Shown: piece after piece, positions 34,318 to 46,599 of the stretch | Layout of the letters: every line of letters starts with the position of its first letter | Numbering within the stretch: position 1 is the stretch's first letter | DNA from: Cercis canadensis | Taxonomy: Eukaryota; Streptophyta; Magnoliopsida; Fabales; Fabaceae | DNA length: 64,000 nt | NCBI GenBank assembly: GCA_003255065.1 | Contig: QAOA01006682.1 | Coordinates: 626,169-690,168 of the forward strand | Direction: 5' to 3' | The notes under the pieces: generated by a model | Seen by the model: only the letters and a program-made list of their open reading frames with translations | The model's database searches: none | Told to the model about the DNA's origin: nothing | Translations under genes and position numbers: made by a program

Positions 34318-36765
34318 TTGAAATGCGAACTAGGAGGAGGGGTATATGCAAAAAATCTAGAAATTTCACACATCGAAGACATGCATCCTATGGTTCTATT
34401 GAGACAAACAATGTTAAATGTCGTGCTCTATAGCTCCGAGAATAAATGAAACATTGAGTGCTGCAAGAACGGTCTGGCAACTTGATAGCACCGTAAAATC
34501 AACTAACTTGAAATGGGAACTGGGAGCAGGGGGGATAGGCACAAAATTTGGAAATTTCACACATTGAATACATGCAGCCTATGGTTCTATTGAGTTAAAC
34601 GATTCTAAATGCTGAGCTCTGTAGCTCTGAAAGTAAATGAAACATTCGGTGCTGCAAGAGCTGTCTGACAACTTGACAGCATAGAAAAAAATAGCTAATT
34701 TGAAATGTGAATAAGGAGCAGGGTATATGCCAAAGATCTGAAATTTTTACATATCGAAGAAATGCATCCTATGGTTCTATTGAGACAATTGATGCTAAAT
34801 TATAAGCTTTATAGCTCCGAAAATGAATGAAACATTGACTGCGGCAAGAGCGGGGTGGCAACTTCACAGCACAGCAAAAACAACTAACTTGAAATGTGAA
34901 CTGGGAGTAGGGGGATAGGCAAAAAATTTGGAAATTTAACACATTGAAGGCATGCATCCAATGGTTCTATTGAGACAAACGATGCTAAATGTTGAGCTCT
35001 GTAGCTCTACAAATAAATGAAACATTGAGAGCCGCAAGAGTTGTCTAGTAACTTGACAGCACAAAAAAAAAAGAACTAAATGAAATGAGAACTTGGAGCA
35101 GGGGAAATATGCAAAAAATCTAAATATTTCACACATCGAAGATATGGATCCTATGGTTCTATTGAGACAAACGATGTTAAATGCTGAGCTCTATAGCTCC
35201 GAAAATAAAAGGAACATTTAGTGCTGCTAGAGTTGTCTGGCAATTTGACAGTACCGAAAAAAAAGCTAAATGAAATGGGAACTTGGAACAGGGAAATATG
35301 CAAAAAAAAATCTAGAAATTTCACACATCTAAGACATGCATCATATGGATCTTTTGAGAAAATGATGCTAAATTATGAGCTTTGTAGCTCCGAAAATAAA
35401 AGAAACATTTAGTGCTGCCAGAGTTGTTTGGCAACTTGACAATACTGCAAAAAAAAAAAAAAAAAAAAAAAAAAAANAAAAAAAAAAAAAAAAAAAAAAG
35501 CTAAATGAAATGGGAACTTGGAGCAAGGGAATATGCAAAAAATCTAGATATTTCACACACATCGAAGATATGAATCATATGGTTCTATTGAGACAAACGA
35601 TGTTAAATGCCAAGCTCCATAGCTCCGAAAATGAATGAAACATTGAGTGCTGCCAGAGTAGTCTGGCAACTTGACAGCATCGAAAAAATAGCTAACTTGA
35701 AATGGGAATTGGGAGCAGGGGGATAGGAAAAAAATTTGGAAATTTCACACATTGAAGACATGCATCCAATGGTTCTATTGAGACAAATGATGCTAAATGC
35801 CGAGCTCTGTAGCTCCAAAAATAAATGAAACATTGAGTGCTGCAAGAGCTATTTGGAAACTTGACAGCACAAAAAAAAGAGGTAACTTGAAACAGGAACT
35901 GGGAGTAGGAGGGATAGGAAATCTTTTTGGAAATTTCAAACATTGAAGACATGCATCCAATGGTTCTATTGAGACAAACGTTGCTAAATGCCGAGCTCTG
36001 TAGCTCCAAAAATAAATGAAACATTGAGTGCTACAAGAGCTGTCTGGCAACTTGACAGCACAGAAAAAAAAAAAAAATAGCTAACTTGAAATGCGAACTT
36101 GGAGTAGGGGATATGCATAAAATTTGAAAATTATACACACTGAAGATATGCATTCACTAGTTCTATTGAAATAAATGACGTTAAATGCCAAGCTATTTAG
36201 CCCCGAAAATAAATGAAACATTGAGTACTACAAGAGCTATCTGGCAACTTCATAGCACAGAAAAAAAAAATAGCTAACTTGAAATTCAAACTAGAAGTAG
36301 GGGAATATGCAAAAAATCTGGAAATTTTGCACATAGAAGACATGCATCCTATGGCTCTTTTGAGAAAAATGATGTTAAATTCTAAGCTCTGTAGCTCCAA
36401 AAATGAATGAGACATTGAGTGCAGCCAGAGCTGTCTAGCAACTTGACAGACCAAAAAAAACAACTAAATGAAATGGAAACTTAGAGCATGGGGATATACA
36501 AAAAATCTAGATATTTTACACATTGAAAACATGAATCCTATGGTTCTATGTAGACAGATGATGTTAAATGTCGAGCTCTGTAGCTACAAAAATAAATGAA
36601 ACATTGAGTATTGCCAGAGCAGTTTGGCAACTTGACAACACAGAAAAAACAGCTAACTTGAATTGCAAACTTGGAGTAGGGGGATATGCAAAAAATCTAG
36701 AAATTATACACATCAAAGATATGCATTCACTGGTTCTATTGAAACAAATGACGTTAAATATTTCA
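34318..36765 (-). repeat. ~190-bp satellite, block 1, minus orientation
   Basis: About 13 head-to-tail monomers. The landmark GGTTCTATTGAGACA recurs at 34392, 34583, 34773, 34963 and 35155, a period of 190-192. In the sense I call plus, a monomer reads CACTCAATGTTTCATTTATT, GGAGCTACAGAGCTCGGCAT, CTCAATAGAACCATAGGATG, TTTTTTGCATATCCCC, then TTCAAGTTAGCT, a T run and GTCAAGTTGCCAGACAGCTC. Monomers differ by roughly 10-20 %. The T run (A run here) varies from a few bases to over 40, and holds the N at 35477. Confidence 0.95.
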
Positions 36766-37534
36766 AGTTAGTTGTTTTGTCTATGCTGTCAAGTTGCTAG
36801 ATCGCTCTGGCAGCACTCAATGATTCATTCATTTTCAGAGCTACAGAGCTCATAATTTAGCATCGTTTGTCTTAATAGAACCATATGATGCATTTCTTCG
36901 TTGTGTGAAATTGCCAGATTTTTTGCATATCCCTTGCTCCTAGTTTGCATTTCAAGTTAGCTACTTCTTTTTTTGTTGTTGTCAAGTTGCAAGACAACTC
37001 TGGCAGCACTCAATGTTTTCATTTATTTTCGGAGCTTCAAAGCTCGGCATTTAACATTGTTTGTCTTATTAGAACCATAGGATTCATGTCTTCGATGTGT
37101 GAAATATCTAGATTTTTTGCATAATCCCCTACACCAAGTTCCCATTTCATTTTGCTATTTTTTCTATGTTGTCAAGTTGCTAGACAGCTCTGGCAATACT
37201 CAATGTTTCATTCATACTCGGTGCTACAAAGCTCATAAATTAGCATCGTTTGTCTCAATAGAACCATAGGATACATTTCTTCTTTGTCTGAAATTTTCAG
37301 ATTTTTTGCATATTCCCTGCTCACAGTTTGCATTTCAAGTTAGTTATTTTTTCTGTGCTGTCAAGTTTCCAGACAGCTCTGGTAGCACTCAATGTTTCAT
37401 TTATTATTGAAGCTATAGAGCTCGGCATTTAACATCGTTTTTCTCAATAGAACCTTAGGATGCATGTCTTCAATGTGTGAAATTTCCAGATATTTTGCAT
37501 ATTCCCTGCTTCCAGTTTGTAATTCAAGTTAGCT

Positions 37535-37571
<37 letters not shown>

Positions 37572-38728
37572 NTTTTTTTCTGTGTTGTCAAGTCGCCAGA
37601 CTGCTCTGGCAGCACTCAATGTTTCATTTATTTTTGGAGCTACAGAGCTCAACATTTAATATCGTTTGTCTGAATAGAACCATAGGATTCATATCTTCAA
37701 TGTGTGAAATATCTAGATTTTTTTTCATATTCCCCTGCTGCAAGTTCTCAATTCATTTAGCTATTTTTTTCTGTGTTGTCAAGTTGCTAGACAGCTCTGG
37801 CAGCACTTAATGTTTCTTTCATTTTTGGAGCTACAGAGCTCAAAGTTTTGCATCATTTTTCTCAAAAGAACCATAAGATGTATGTCTTTGATATGCAAAA
37901 TTTTTAGATTTTTTACATATTCCCTTGCTCTCAATTCCCATTTCAAGTTAGCTATTTTTTTTGTGCTATCAAGTTACGAGACAACTCTTACAACACTCAA
38001 TGGTTCATTTATTTTCGGGGCAACAAAACGTGGCATTTAGCATCATTTGTCTCAAAAGAACCATAGCATGCATGTCTTCAATGTATGAAATTTCCAAGTT
38101 GTTTGCATATACCCTTGCTCCTAGTTCTCATTTCAAGTTAGCTGTTTTTTTTTGCGTTGTCAAATTACCAAAAAAACTCTTGGAGCACTCACCAGTTTAT
38201 TTATTTTCGGGGCTACAGAGCTCGGCATTTAGCATCATTTGTCTCAATAGAACCATAGCATACATGTCTTCGATGTGTGGAATTCTAGATTTTTTGCATA
38301 TCCCCCTACTATTAGTTCGTATTTCAAGTTAGCTTTTTTTTTTTTTTTTTTTTTTTNTCTGTTCTTTCAAGTCGCCTGACAACTCTTGCAGCACTCAATG
38401 TTTCATTCATTTTCGGAGCTACAATGCTCAAAATTTAGCATCATTTTTTTCAAAAGAATCATAAGATGCATGTCTTCAATGTGTGAAATTTTCAGATTTT
38501 TTACATATTCCCTACTCCTAGTTCGCATTTCAAGTGAGCTATTTTGTCTGTGCTGCCAAGTTGTCAAACAGCACTTGCAGCATTCAATGATTCATTTATT
38601 TTCGGGGCTATGGAGCTCGGCATTTTGCGTCATTTGTCTCAATAGAAAAATATGATGCATGTCTCCAATTTGTGAAATTTTCAGATTTTTTGCATATCTC
38701 CCTGCTCCCAGTTCACATTTCAAGTGAG
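36766..38728 (+). repeat. ~190-bp satellite, block 2, plus orientation
   Basis: The same monomer family after an inversion point at about 36765, about 10 units. Ns at 37572 and 38357 both sit in the T run of the monomer. The block is interrupted by an Athila-type solo LTR at 38729. Confidence 0.95.
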
Positions 38729-40190
38729 TGATAATCACACTTTTATACAGTAATTAACCCTCATATTTAGTGTCTTAAATCTCTTTTAGTGCTTAATTGA
38801 GTGGGTTTGGCCTTATTTCATAAGTTTGGGTTCATATTGGGCTTAATTGTTTTATTCAGCATTATTAGGGTTTTGATACTATTTCTGTATTTCAGGTATA
38901 TCTTTAGTTCTATATGTCTAAAAATTGTGAATCTTGCCTTGTAGGAAAGCTAAGAGGATTATCTACAACTTTCATTCAGACCTCCAAGGAAATTTTGGAC
39001 GTTCAATGGGTCACCCGAAAATCAGAGCAGAGATGCTGCCGCTGGAATCTGACCTGCATGCAGAGTTTGGACCATAACTTGGGTTATAGGTATCTTAAGG
39101 ACTTGAAATTGGTTCCATTGGAAATCTGAGACATAGGGCTGCAATTGTTGTGAAGGTTGGTTCTCCAAATTATGTCTTTTTTATGGTCTTATTTCCTGTC
39201 GAAACCAACTGATTACTCCAGAGACCTCTTAAGACCTAATTGGGCTTAACTCCCTCAATTCAGGCCCAATAAGGCCCAAACCGGAGCCCATTTGAAGCTG
39301 AGGTCTAGAGTTTAAACCTAGGCTAAGGGTAATTTGGGTGTGCATTTAATTTCTGATGTTATAATTAGGTTAAAGGAGGCAACGTTTTCACTATTCTAGC
39401 TAGATAGTTTTTAGGCAGCTTTTGTTTTCTCTCTTATATTTTCTGGAGCTCTTTGAACTATGGCCTTCTTCTTCCATTGGAGTTTGGATTTCATGACCAT
39501 GGAGGAGTAGAACTCTTGTAACCAAGCAAGACTCCTAATTAAATTCGGTTTTGTTCTTAAGATTATGTACTTAATTGAATTAAACTTAATGCAATTCTTC
39601 TTCTTTGGACTTCTACCTTGCTTTAATCTTTGTATGAGTTCATGGAAATCTTTGTGATTTATATGGATGTTGAAGCAAGAAACAGAATGTTGATTGATCA
39701 ATCTTTAATCTGTGGTAAGAATTCAAAGAAGCTATGTCATGCTAATTGAATGTTCGGTAATTTAAATTAATGACTAATTACTTAGTCTTTGTGATTACAA
39801 GATTAGTGATTGTATATGGTTAATTGAATCCTTAGTGATAACTTAGTAGGAGCAAATTAGTCATAATTAGAGATTTCAATTATGATTAAACTCAATTAGT
39901 AGTGATGTTGCATTAAGGTTTGATAACTTATGTTAATCTAGGATGGATCAAACTGGTTTTTGATGGATGTCGAGCTAGGTTACGTTTTTAATCAACCTAA
40001 TTAATTCTTGTTTAATTCTGCATTTTACAATTTGGAAATACAATTCTGATTTACAAAATCTCTTATTCTTAACTTGAAATTGTTGATTACACATTGCATT
40101 CCTTGTGAGACAAACCCGAATTATGCCCTCTATTGCATTCTAATTAGGGGATTCGGTTTAATTTAATTAGATTAGCGATAATTCCGATCA
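38729..40190 (+). mobile_element. Athila-type solo LTR in the satellite
   Basis: It starts TGATAATCACACTTTTATACAG and ends GCGATAATTCCGATCA, i.e. the reverse complement of the layout at 7065-8527, so the source element pointed to the plus strand. It is 1462 bp long. Flanks GTGAG (38724-38728) and GTTAG (40191-40195) are the 5-bp target copies with one difference. The satellite continues on both sides in the same orientation. No internal region is left, as after LTR-LTR recombination. Confidence 0.9.
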
Positions 40191-41645
40191 GTTAGCTGTG
40201 TTTTTTTGTACTGTCAAGTTACCATACAGCTCTTCTAGAACTCAATGTTTCATTTATTTTCCAACCTACAAAGCTCGGCATTTAACATCGTTTGTCTCAA
40301 TAGAACCATAGGATGCATGTCTTAAATGTATGAAATTTCCAAATCTTTTACCTATCCCCCTGCTCCCAGTTCCCATTTCATTTAACTATTTTTTTATGTG
40401 TTGTCAAGTTGCTAAACAGTTCTGGCAGCACTCAATGTTTCATTCATTTTTGGAGCTACAAAGCTCAGAAATTAGCATTGTTTTTCACAAAAGAACCATA
40501 GGATGCATGTCTTCGATGTGTGAAATTTTCAGATTTTTTGCATATACCTCTACTTGTAGTTTGCATTTAGAGTTAGCTGTTTTTTTCTATGCTGTTAAGT
40601 TGTCAGACAACTCTTGCAGCACTTAAATTTTCATTTATTTTCAGGGCTACAGAGCTCAGCATTTAGCATCATTTTGCTCAAAAGAACCATAGGATGCAAG
40701 TCTCCAATGTGTGAAATTTCCGGATTTTTTGCATATCCCCCTGCTCCCAATTTGCACTTCAAGTTAGCTATATTTTTCTGTTCTGTCAAGTTAACAGATA
40801 GCTCTGGCAACACTCAATGTTTCATTCATTTTTGGAGCTACAGAGTTCAGAATTTAGCGTCGTTTAGTCAAAAGAACCATAGGATGCTTGTCTTCAATGC
40901 GTGAAATTTCAAGATTTTTTCCATATCCCCTACTCCCAATTTGCATGTCAAGTTTGTTGTTTTTCTTTATGCTATCAAGTTGCCAGATAGCTCTTGTAGC
41001 ACTCAATAGTTCATTTATTTTTGGGGCTACAGAGGTCGGCATTTAGCATCATTTGTCTCAATAGAACCATAGCATGCATGTCTTCTATGTGTGAAATTTT
41101 TAGATTTTTTGCATATCCCCCTACTACTAATTCGCATTTCAAGTTAGCTTTTTTTTTTTTTTTGTGATTTCAAGTCGCCAGATAGCTCTTACAGCACTTA
41201 ATGTTTCATCCATTTTCGGAGTTACAGTGCTCAGAATTTAGCATCATTTTTCTCAAAAGAACCATAAGATGCATGTCTTCGATGTGTGAAATTTTCAGAT
41301 TTTTTGCATATCCCCTACTTCGAGTTCACATTTCAAGTTAGTTATTTTGTCTATGTTGTCAAGTTGCCAGACAGCTCTTGCAACACTCAATTATTCATTT
41401 ATTTTTGGGGCTACAAAGCTCGGCATTTTAGCATCATTTATCTCAATAGAACCATATGATGCATGTCTCCATTGTGTGAAATTTAGAGATTTTTTGCATA
41501 TGCCCCTGCTCGTAGTTCGCATTTCAAGTTAGCTATTTTTTTTCTATGCTGTCAAGTTACCTGATAGCTCTTGCAGCACTCAATGTTTCATTTATTTTTG
41601 GAGCTACAGAGCTCGGCATTTAGCATCATTTGTCTCAATATAATC
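40191..41645 (+). repeat. ~190-bp satellite, block 3, plus orientation
   Basis: About 7.5 monomers continuing block 2 after the solo LTR. It stops at the SIRE-like LTR (41646), in the middle of the CTCAATAGAACC landmark. Confidence 0.95.
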
Positions 41646-42728
41646 TGTTAGCTCGACAATTCTCTAATCATGTTTTGATGATAACAAATGATTTTATATT
41701 TTCTAATATGTGTTTTGGTTTAAGTGTTCTTCTTAGAACATGTTAGCAAGGAAAGTTGAGAACTGGTTCTTTATATTGTAAGAACTAGTTCTCAATCTAG
41801 TTTACTCTTCTGGATGGTTTTAAGCGTGTGAAGTCTTTGAATTGCATAAGCGCATTGTGCATGTCAAAAGGTCACCTTAACTTGTGAAATAACCATTTCT
41901 TTATTGAGAGTTGGTGGAGATCCACCTTTCAAGGGAAGTTAGTAAAAATCATCTTATTTGTCAGACAAAGGAAATGGTTAGTGGACTTCGATTAAATCTT
42001 GGCATGCCACCTGTCCTCATATCAAGGGATGAGCATGCTCTTCACGTGCTGGTGGTTCTTCTTCAAGAACAGCCCTTCAACCCTTCAAGAGATAAGAAGA
42101 AGAAATAGGAAAACAGATAGCAAGGGTTAGGGTGCGATTGCAGCTTTGCCCCTTCAATTTTTCAGTACTTAGTTTTTCTTCTTCTTTATGTTCTACTTTT
42201 TGTAAAATCTTCTCTAGAGAGAGAGTGTGTGTGTTAATGGAGCTTAACTCTTTTATGAGTGTTCTGTACTCAGGATTTCAGTAGGAAATCCGTGAGTGAC
42301 TTCTAGTTGTGATACTAGAAGGAGAAAGTTCTTGGTGAGCTTTAGAGAGAGAAACCATGGATGTAAGAGCTTGGAAAAACTTGGACAAATTAAACTCAAT
42401 CTAGTGGAACCCCAAGCATTGGGAGAAGTGGATGTAGGCCTTAGTGTTGAACCACTATAAATTTGTGGCTAAGATCTTCTTGACTCTTCTCTTTTATTCT
42501 TAATTTCATATGCTTACTAAATGCCATTTTTGTTTGAGTTGAATAAGTGTGAGTTTATGGATTTGATTTGTTGTGCATCTATTCTATTCTAGAACTAGTT
42601 CTTAAGTTTCAGAAGTAGTTCTCATATTGTTTAGATCTTGGAACAAATTATGTTTTAGATCATTTTAAATTAATTTTTCTAAAAAAACTCCTATTCACCG
42701 CCTGTAGGAATATTTCCTATAACTTTCA
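41646..42728 (+). repeat. SIRE-like 5' LTR
   Basis: 1083 bp from TGTTAGCTCGACAATTC to CCTATAACTTTCA. It contains (GA)n/(GT)n at about 42215 and repeated AGAACTAGTTCT palindromes (near 41800 and 42590), a motif also found in the 3' LTR. Confidence 0.9.
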
Positions 42729-42730
42729 AT

Positions 42731-42742
42731 TGGTATCAGAGC
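42731..42742 (+). promoter_or_regulatory. primer-binding site, initiator tRNA-Met
   Basis: TGGTATCAGAGC, two bases after the 5' LTR. This is the standard primer site of plant Copia elements. Confidence 0.95.
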
Positions 42743-42840
42743 CTGATTATCATCTTATCTTTGCTGGTCTAACTAGCCAAGAGCTAAAAATCTGGATTAT
42801 TCTGTTGCAGGGACCATGAACAATCAGAATGAATCACACT

Positions 42841-44942
42841 TGTCATAACATACCCGGAGGTCGCTATAACGAGGATGGCTAAAATAAAAAGAGATTTAGT
42901 TTTCGAAATGAAAACTCTAGAGTCACCACCAATCGTATTAAAAATCTGGGGAACAATTGGAAAACCCCTTTTAATTTCTAAAAAAATATGTCTGCGAACC
43001 AGAGAAGGTTCGGGAGTCTAATTGTGTATAGGGAAGGTGTTAGGCACCCTATAACACCCGTCTAAATGATGGTTACCTAAAATTAATTGTGCAAATTAAA
43101 TCATGGCCTAATTGTATTTATTTTATCTCTAAAAGAAAAATCGGTGATTATTTAAAACAGGACTTGATTCGTCACCCTCGAATGCCTACGTACCCTAATT
43201 AGGGATCAAAGTCCGCGTAGTTCGCAATGATTCAAAATGAATTTTTATTTTTTTTTAATTTTTCAAAATTAAAATTAAAAGGAATTCAAAATTTTCAAAT
43301 AAAAAATTGTGCTATGCATGAATCTAATCGCATCCTAATCCTTCCACTTTGTTCCCACGCTTCTCGGTTCCCAAAGCGGCGCTTATCCTTACCTCGGGCA
43401 GATAGAAGAGCCACCCCTATGGGGGTAAGTCGCTCCTATCTCTCCCTTGACAAGTAAGGGGCCTATGGATGCTAGTCGCATAGAATTAACTAAATGAATG
43501 TAAAAATGCATGATATGTAAGCTCATTTCGTGGGCCTAGTTTAGCCTAGAATAGGAACCAGCTCAACAAATCAGAGGACATAAACCAGTCCATTTCATGG
43601 GCCAGGTCCAATCCATACAAAAAATAGCTTAGCACATCAAGAACAATGGACTAAATAGAACCTCAGCCAATCAACAAAAAATGAAAAATTATGAAGATTT
43701 CTCAAATTGAAGATATACATCTCATGGTTTTAAAAAGACAAGAAACACCTAAATCGGGGCTCTATAGCTCCAGAAAAATTTAAAAGACTATATACTATCA
43801 TAGAAAATCAACTAGCTTAACAATACAGAAAACAGCAAAACTTTAAATGTAAACTGAGAATAAAGTAGACATAAAAAAAATATGAAAATTATATATATTT
43901 AAGCCACACATCTTATGATTCTAATGAGACTAACATCACTTAATTTGAAGCTATATAACTCTAGAAAGAAATAAAAGATTGCACACTGTCAGAGAAAACC
44001 AACAGGCTTGACAGGACAGAGAAACAGCCAACTTTAAATCAAAACTGAGAGCAGGGGGGACATGCAAAAAATCTGAAAATAATATATATTAAAACCACGC
44101 ATCTTATGGTTCTATTGAGACCAATATCAATTAATTTGGAAGCGTATAACTGCAGAAAGAAATAAAAGATTATACACTGCCAGAGAAAACCAAAGGCTTG
44201 ACAGGACAGAAAAACAGCCAAACTTAAATCGGAACTGGGAGCAGAGGCGACATGAAAAAAATCTGAAGCTAATATATATTAAAAATACACCTCTTACGGT
44301 TCTAATGAGACCAACATCAATTAATTTGGAGCCCTGAAGCTTTGTCTAGAAAAATAAAACCAACTACTGCCAGAGCTGCCTAAAAGCTGCGAAAATGAAG
44401 AAATCTTACCTTGGTTCTCTTTCTCTTTGCCCTTTCTTCTTCCTTGTTTCAGTTATGTTCTCTCTATTGCTCTTTTTCTTTGTATTGCTGTTGGTATTTG
44501 TTTTAGCCCTTGTCTCTTGCTTTTATACTACTCACCTTGCACCTAAATCCTTCACATCTCTCTCTCTATTTGTGTTAACCTACATCTTTTCCTCTCTTTA
44601 AAACACTTATCCCTTCTATCCCCTTTTTGGTGTTTCAATTGCACACAATCTCTAACTCTCTCTTTTGTTTTTAACTTACTCATGACTCTTATTTCCTTTT
44701 ATTAAAATAAAAATAATAATAAAAATGAAACTCATGCACATGAATCCCACTAGGTCTCTTTCTCTATTTTTATTTTTCTAAATCATTTATCCCTCTCTCT
44801 TTTGTTTCCAACTTACTCATGTCTCTTATTTTTTTCATGCACTCACATATCTTTTTATGTCTATCTCTTCCCACACATTTAATTATATCATATGTGTATA
44901 TATATATATAATTTATTATTTGGACGAAAATAAGTGTCCACA
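42841..44942 (-). mobile_element. solo LTR, Tat/Ogre-like, in the Copia element
   Basis: Plus-strand ends TGTCATAACATACCC and AAGTGTCCACA. On the minus strand it runs TGTGGACACTT... to GGGTATGTTATGACA, with GTTAGGCACC/GGTGCCTAAC, the GGTTCGGGAGTC block and GGTGGTGACTC near its 3' end, as in the copy at 28049-31642. Target copies ACACT (42836-42840) and ACGCT (44943-44947) differ by one base. Removing the LTR and one target copy restores the sequence also seen at 54160-54180. It is 2102 bp long and holds a four-unit ~190-bp repeat (43690-44390). Confidence 0.88.
43690..44390 (-). repeat. four ~190-bp tandem units inside the LTR
   Basis: Landmarks CATCTCATGGTTTTAAAAAG, CATCTTATGATTCTAATGAG, CATCTTATGGTTCTATTGAG and CCTCTTACGGTTCTAATGAG start near 43718, 43909, 44100 and 44288 (period ~190). 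They are followed by AGCTATATAACTC, CACTGCCAGAG, GGCTTGACAGGACAG, AACTGAGAGCAGGGGG and ATGCAAAAAATCTGAAAAT, in the same order as in the satellite. Confidence 0.85.
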
Positions 44943-46560
44943 ACGCTCTTCTCACAAACCCCCATTCTTTAATGGAGAAAATTATCCTTACTGGAAACAC
45001 CGCATAGAAATGTATGTTGAGTCAATTGATTATGAAGTCTAGCAAATAGTCAGAAATGGTCTTATGCCTCCCATTAAAATGGTAAATGGAGCTGCTGTTC
45101 TAAAATAAGAACATGAATTCCTTGCTGATGACAAGCTCAGATTTACTCTAAATTCTAAAGCTAGGTTCAATATTGTCTATGTTGTATATGCAAAGGAATA
45201 TGAAAACATTGCTTCTTGCAATACTGCAAAGGAAATGTGGGATAGACTTGCTGCTATCCATAAAGGAACAAGTCATGTCAAAGAGGCTAAAATTGACATC
45301 TATTCTACCTAATATAAAATGTTTCATATGTCTCAAGATGAATCTCTAGAATCCTTCTTTGCTCGTTTGTAATTATCATCAACAGTCTCAAAGGTCTTGG
45401 AAGAGTCTATTCTCAAAAGGAACAAGTCAAAAAGGTCTTAAGATGCCTCACTGAAAAATGGGATTCCAAAGTAATTGTTTTGCTCTAGTATGCAGAAACT
45501 AATGAACTTACAGTAGATTCACTCAAAGGTACTTTGGAATCACATCAGATGATGATCTTACAAAAGAAGAACATAGCAGTTGAAAGAAAGAAGAGTTTGG
45601 CTCTTACTTCCACTATTCTAGAGACTAGTACTCAGGAAGAACTAGCTTCTAGTGAGGATGATGTAGCTCTTGTTACTAGAAGAGTTCTTCATCTAATGAA
45701 GAAGAGAAAAAGGAAGAAAATGTTTCAATCAAAAGGAACCAAAAACTTCACAAGAGGAGAAAATAACAAGGAACCTATCATTTGCTTTGAATGCAAAAAA
45801 CCAAGACATATCAAGCCTGAATGTCCAAATCTCAAGAAGAAAAGATTCTTCAAAAAGGACAAAAAGAAGGCAATGATGGCTACCTGGAGTGATGAAGATT
45901 CAACCTCTGATAGTGAAGACTCTGATGAAGAAAATATAGCCAACTTCTGCTTAATGGCTAAAGGTGAAGGAAGTAGTGAGAAACATGAGGTAATTGATCT
46001 AGACCTTGAACTCCTTCCTACTTATGATGAACTGAGTCATGCTTTTGATGATTTATCTTTTGATTATGAGAAGAGACTTGCTAAAATCAATGCCCTTAAG
46101 AAAATCATAAAAAGATTAAATTAATGTGATAGAAGGATTAAGAAAGACAATGCTGCCTTGGCTAATAAACTTAAAGCCTTACAGCATCAAAATGATATTC
46201 TTGAAAAAGAAAATTGTCTCACTATCTCTGTCATGGATGAAAATGATAAGTTGAAAAGAAAAGTTAATGAACTATCTAGAGATCTAGCAAATTTTGTTTA
46301 AGGTAGAGATAATCTTAATTCTTTGCTTGGGAGACAAAGGATAGGCCAAGACAAAACTAGTTTAGGTTATTCTCAACCTAATCCCTCAAAAAATTTTAAC
46401 AATTCTTTTGTGAAAGCCTCTTCCTCACACTCCTTCTCTAAGGGACCTTGCTTTTACTGTGGATATTCATGATACTTTCCTAATGCATGCTCATTCAAAA
46501 AACTATGTGCTACTAGGAAAATGATATGGGTGCCTAAAGGCACAACTATTGCTAACTTGA
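44943..46560 (+). pseudogene. SIRE-like gag region
   Basis: It begins with the segment that also occurs at 54160-54566 (an FNGENYPYWK-type motif typical of Copia gag). It carries a zinc knuckle ICFECKKPRHIKPECPNL (pattern CX2CX4HX4C) near 45780-45835, followed by an acidic DSEDSDEE stretch and a coiled-coil-like region. Gag packages element RNA. Broken. Confidence 0.85.
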
Positions 46561-46599
46561 AAGGACCCAAAGAAGTTTAGGTACCTAAATTCCTAAAAA

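Noticed and set aside
38914-39129. 71-residue frame MSKNCESCLVGKLRGLSTTF as a gene
   Set aside because: It lies entirely inside an Athila solo LTR, and the homologous part of the other LTRs is not open in a conserved way.
34200-41500. Many short frames of the type MFHLFLELQSSAFSIICLNRTI as a repeated protein family
   Set aside because: They recur once per ~190-bp monomer in either strand and follow the satellite sequence. The 'protein repeats' are chance translations of satellite DNA.
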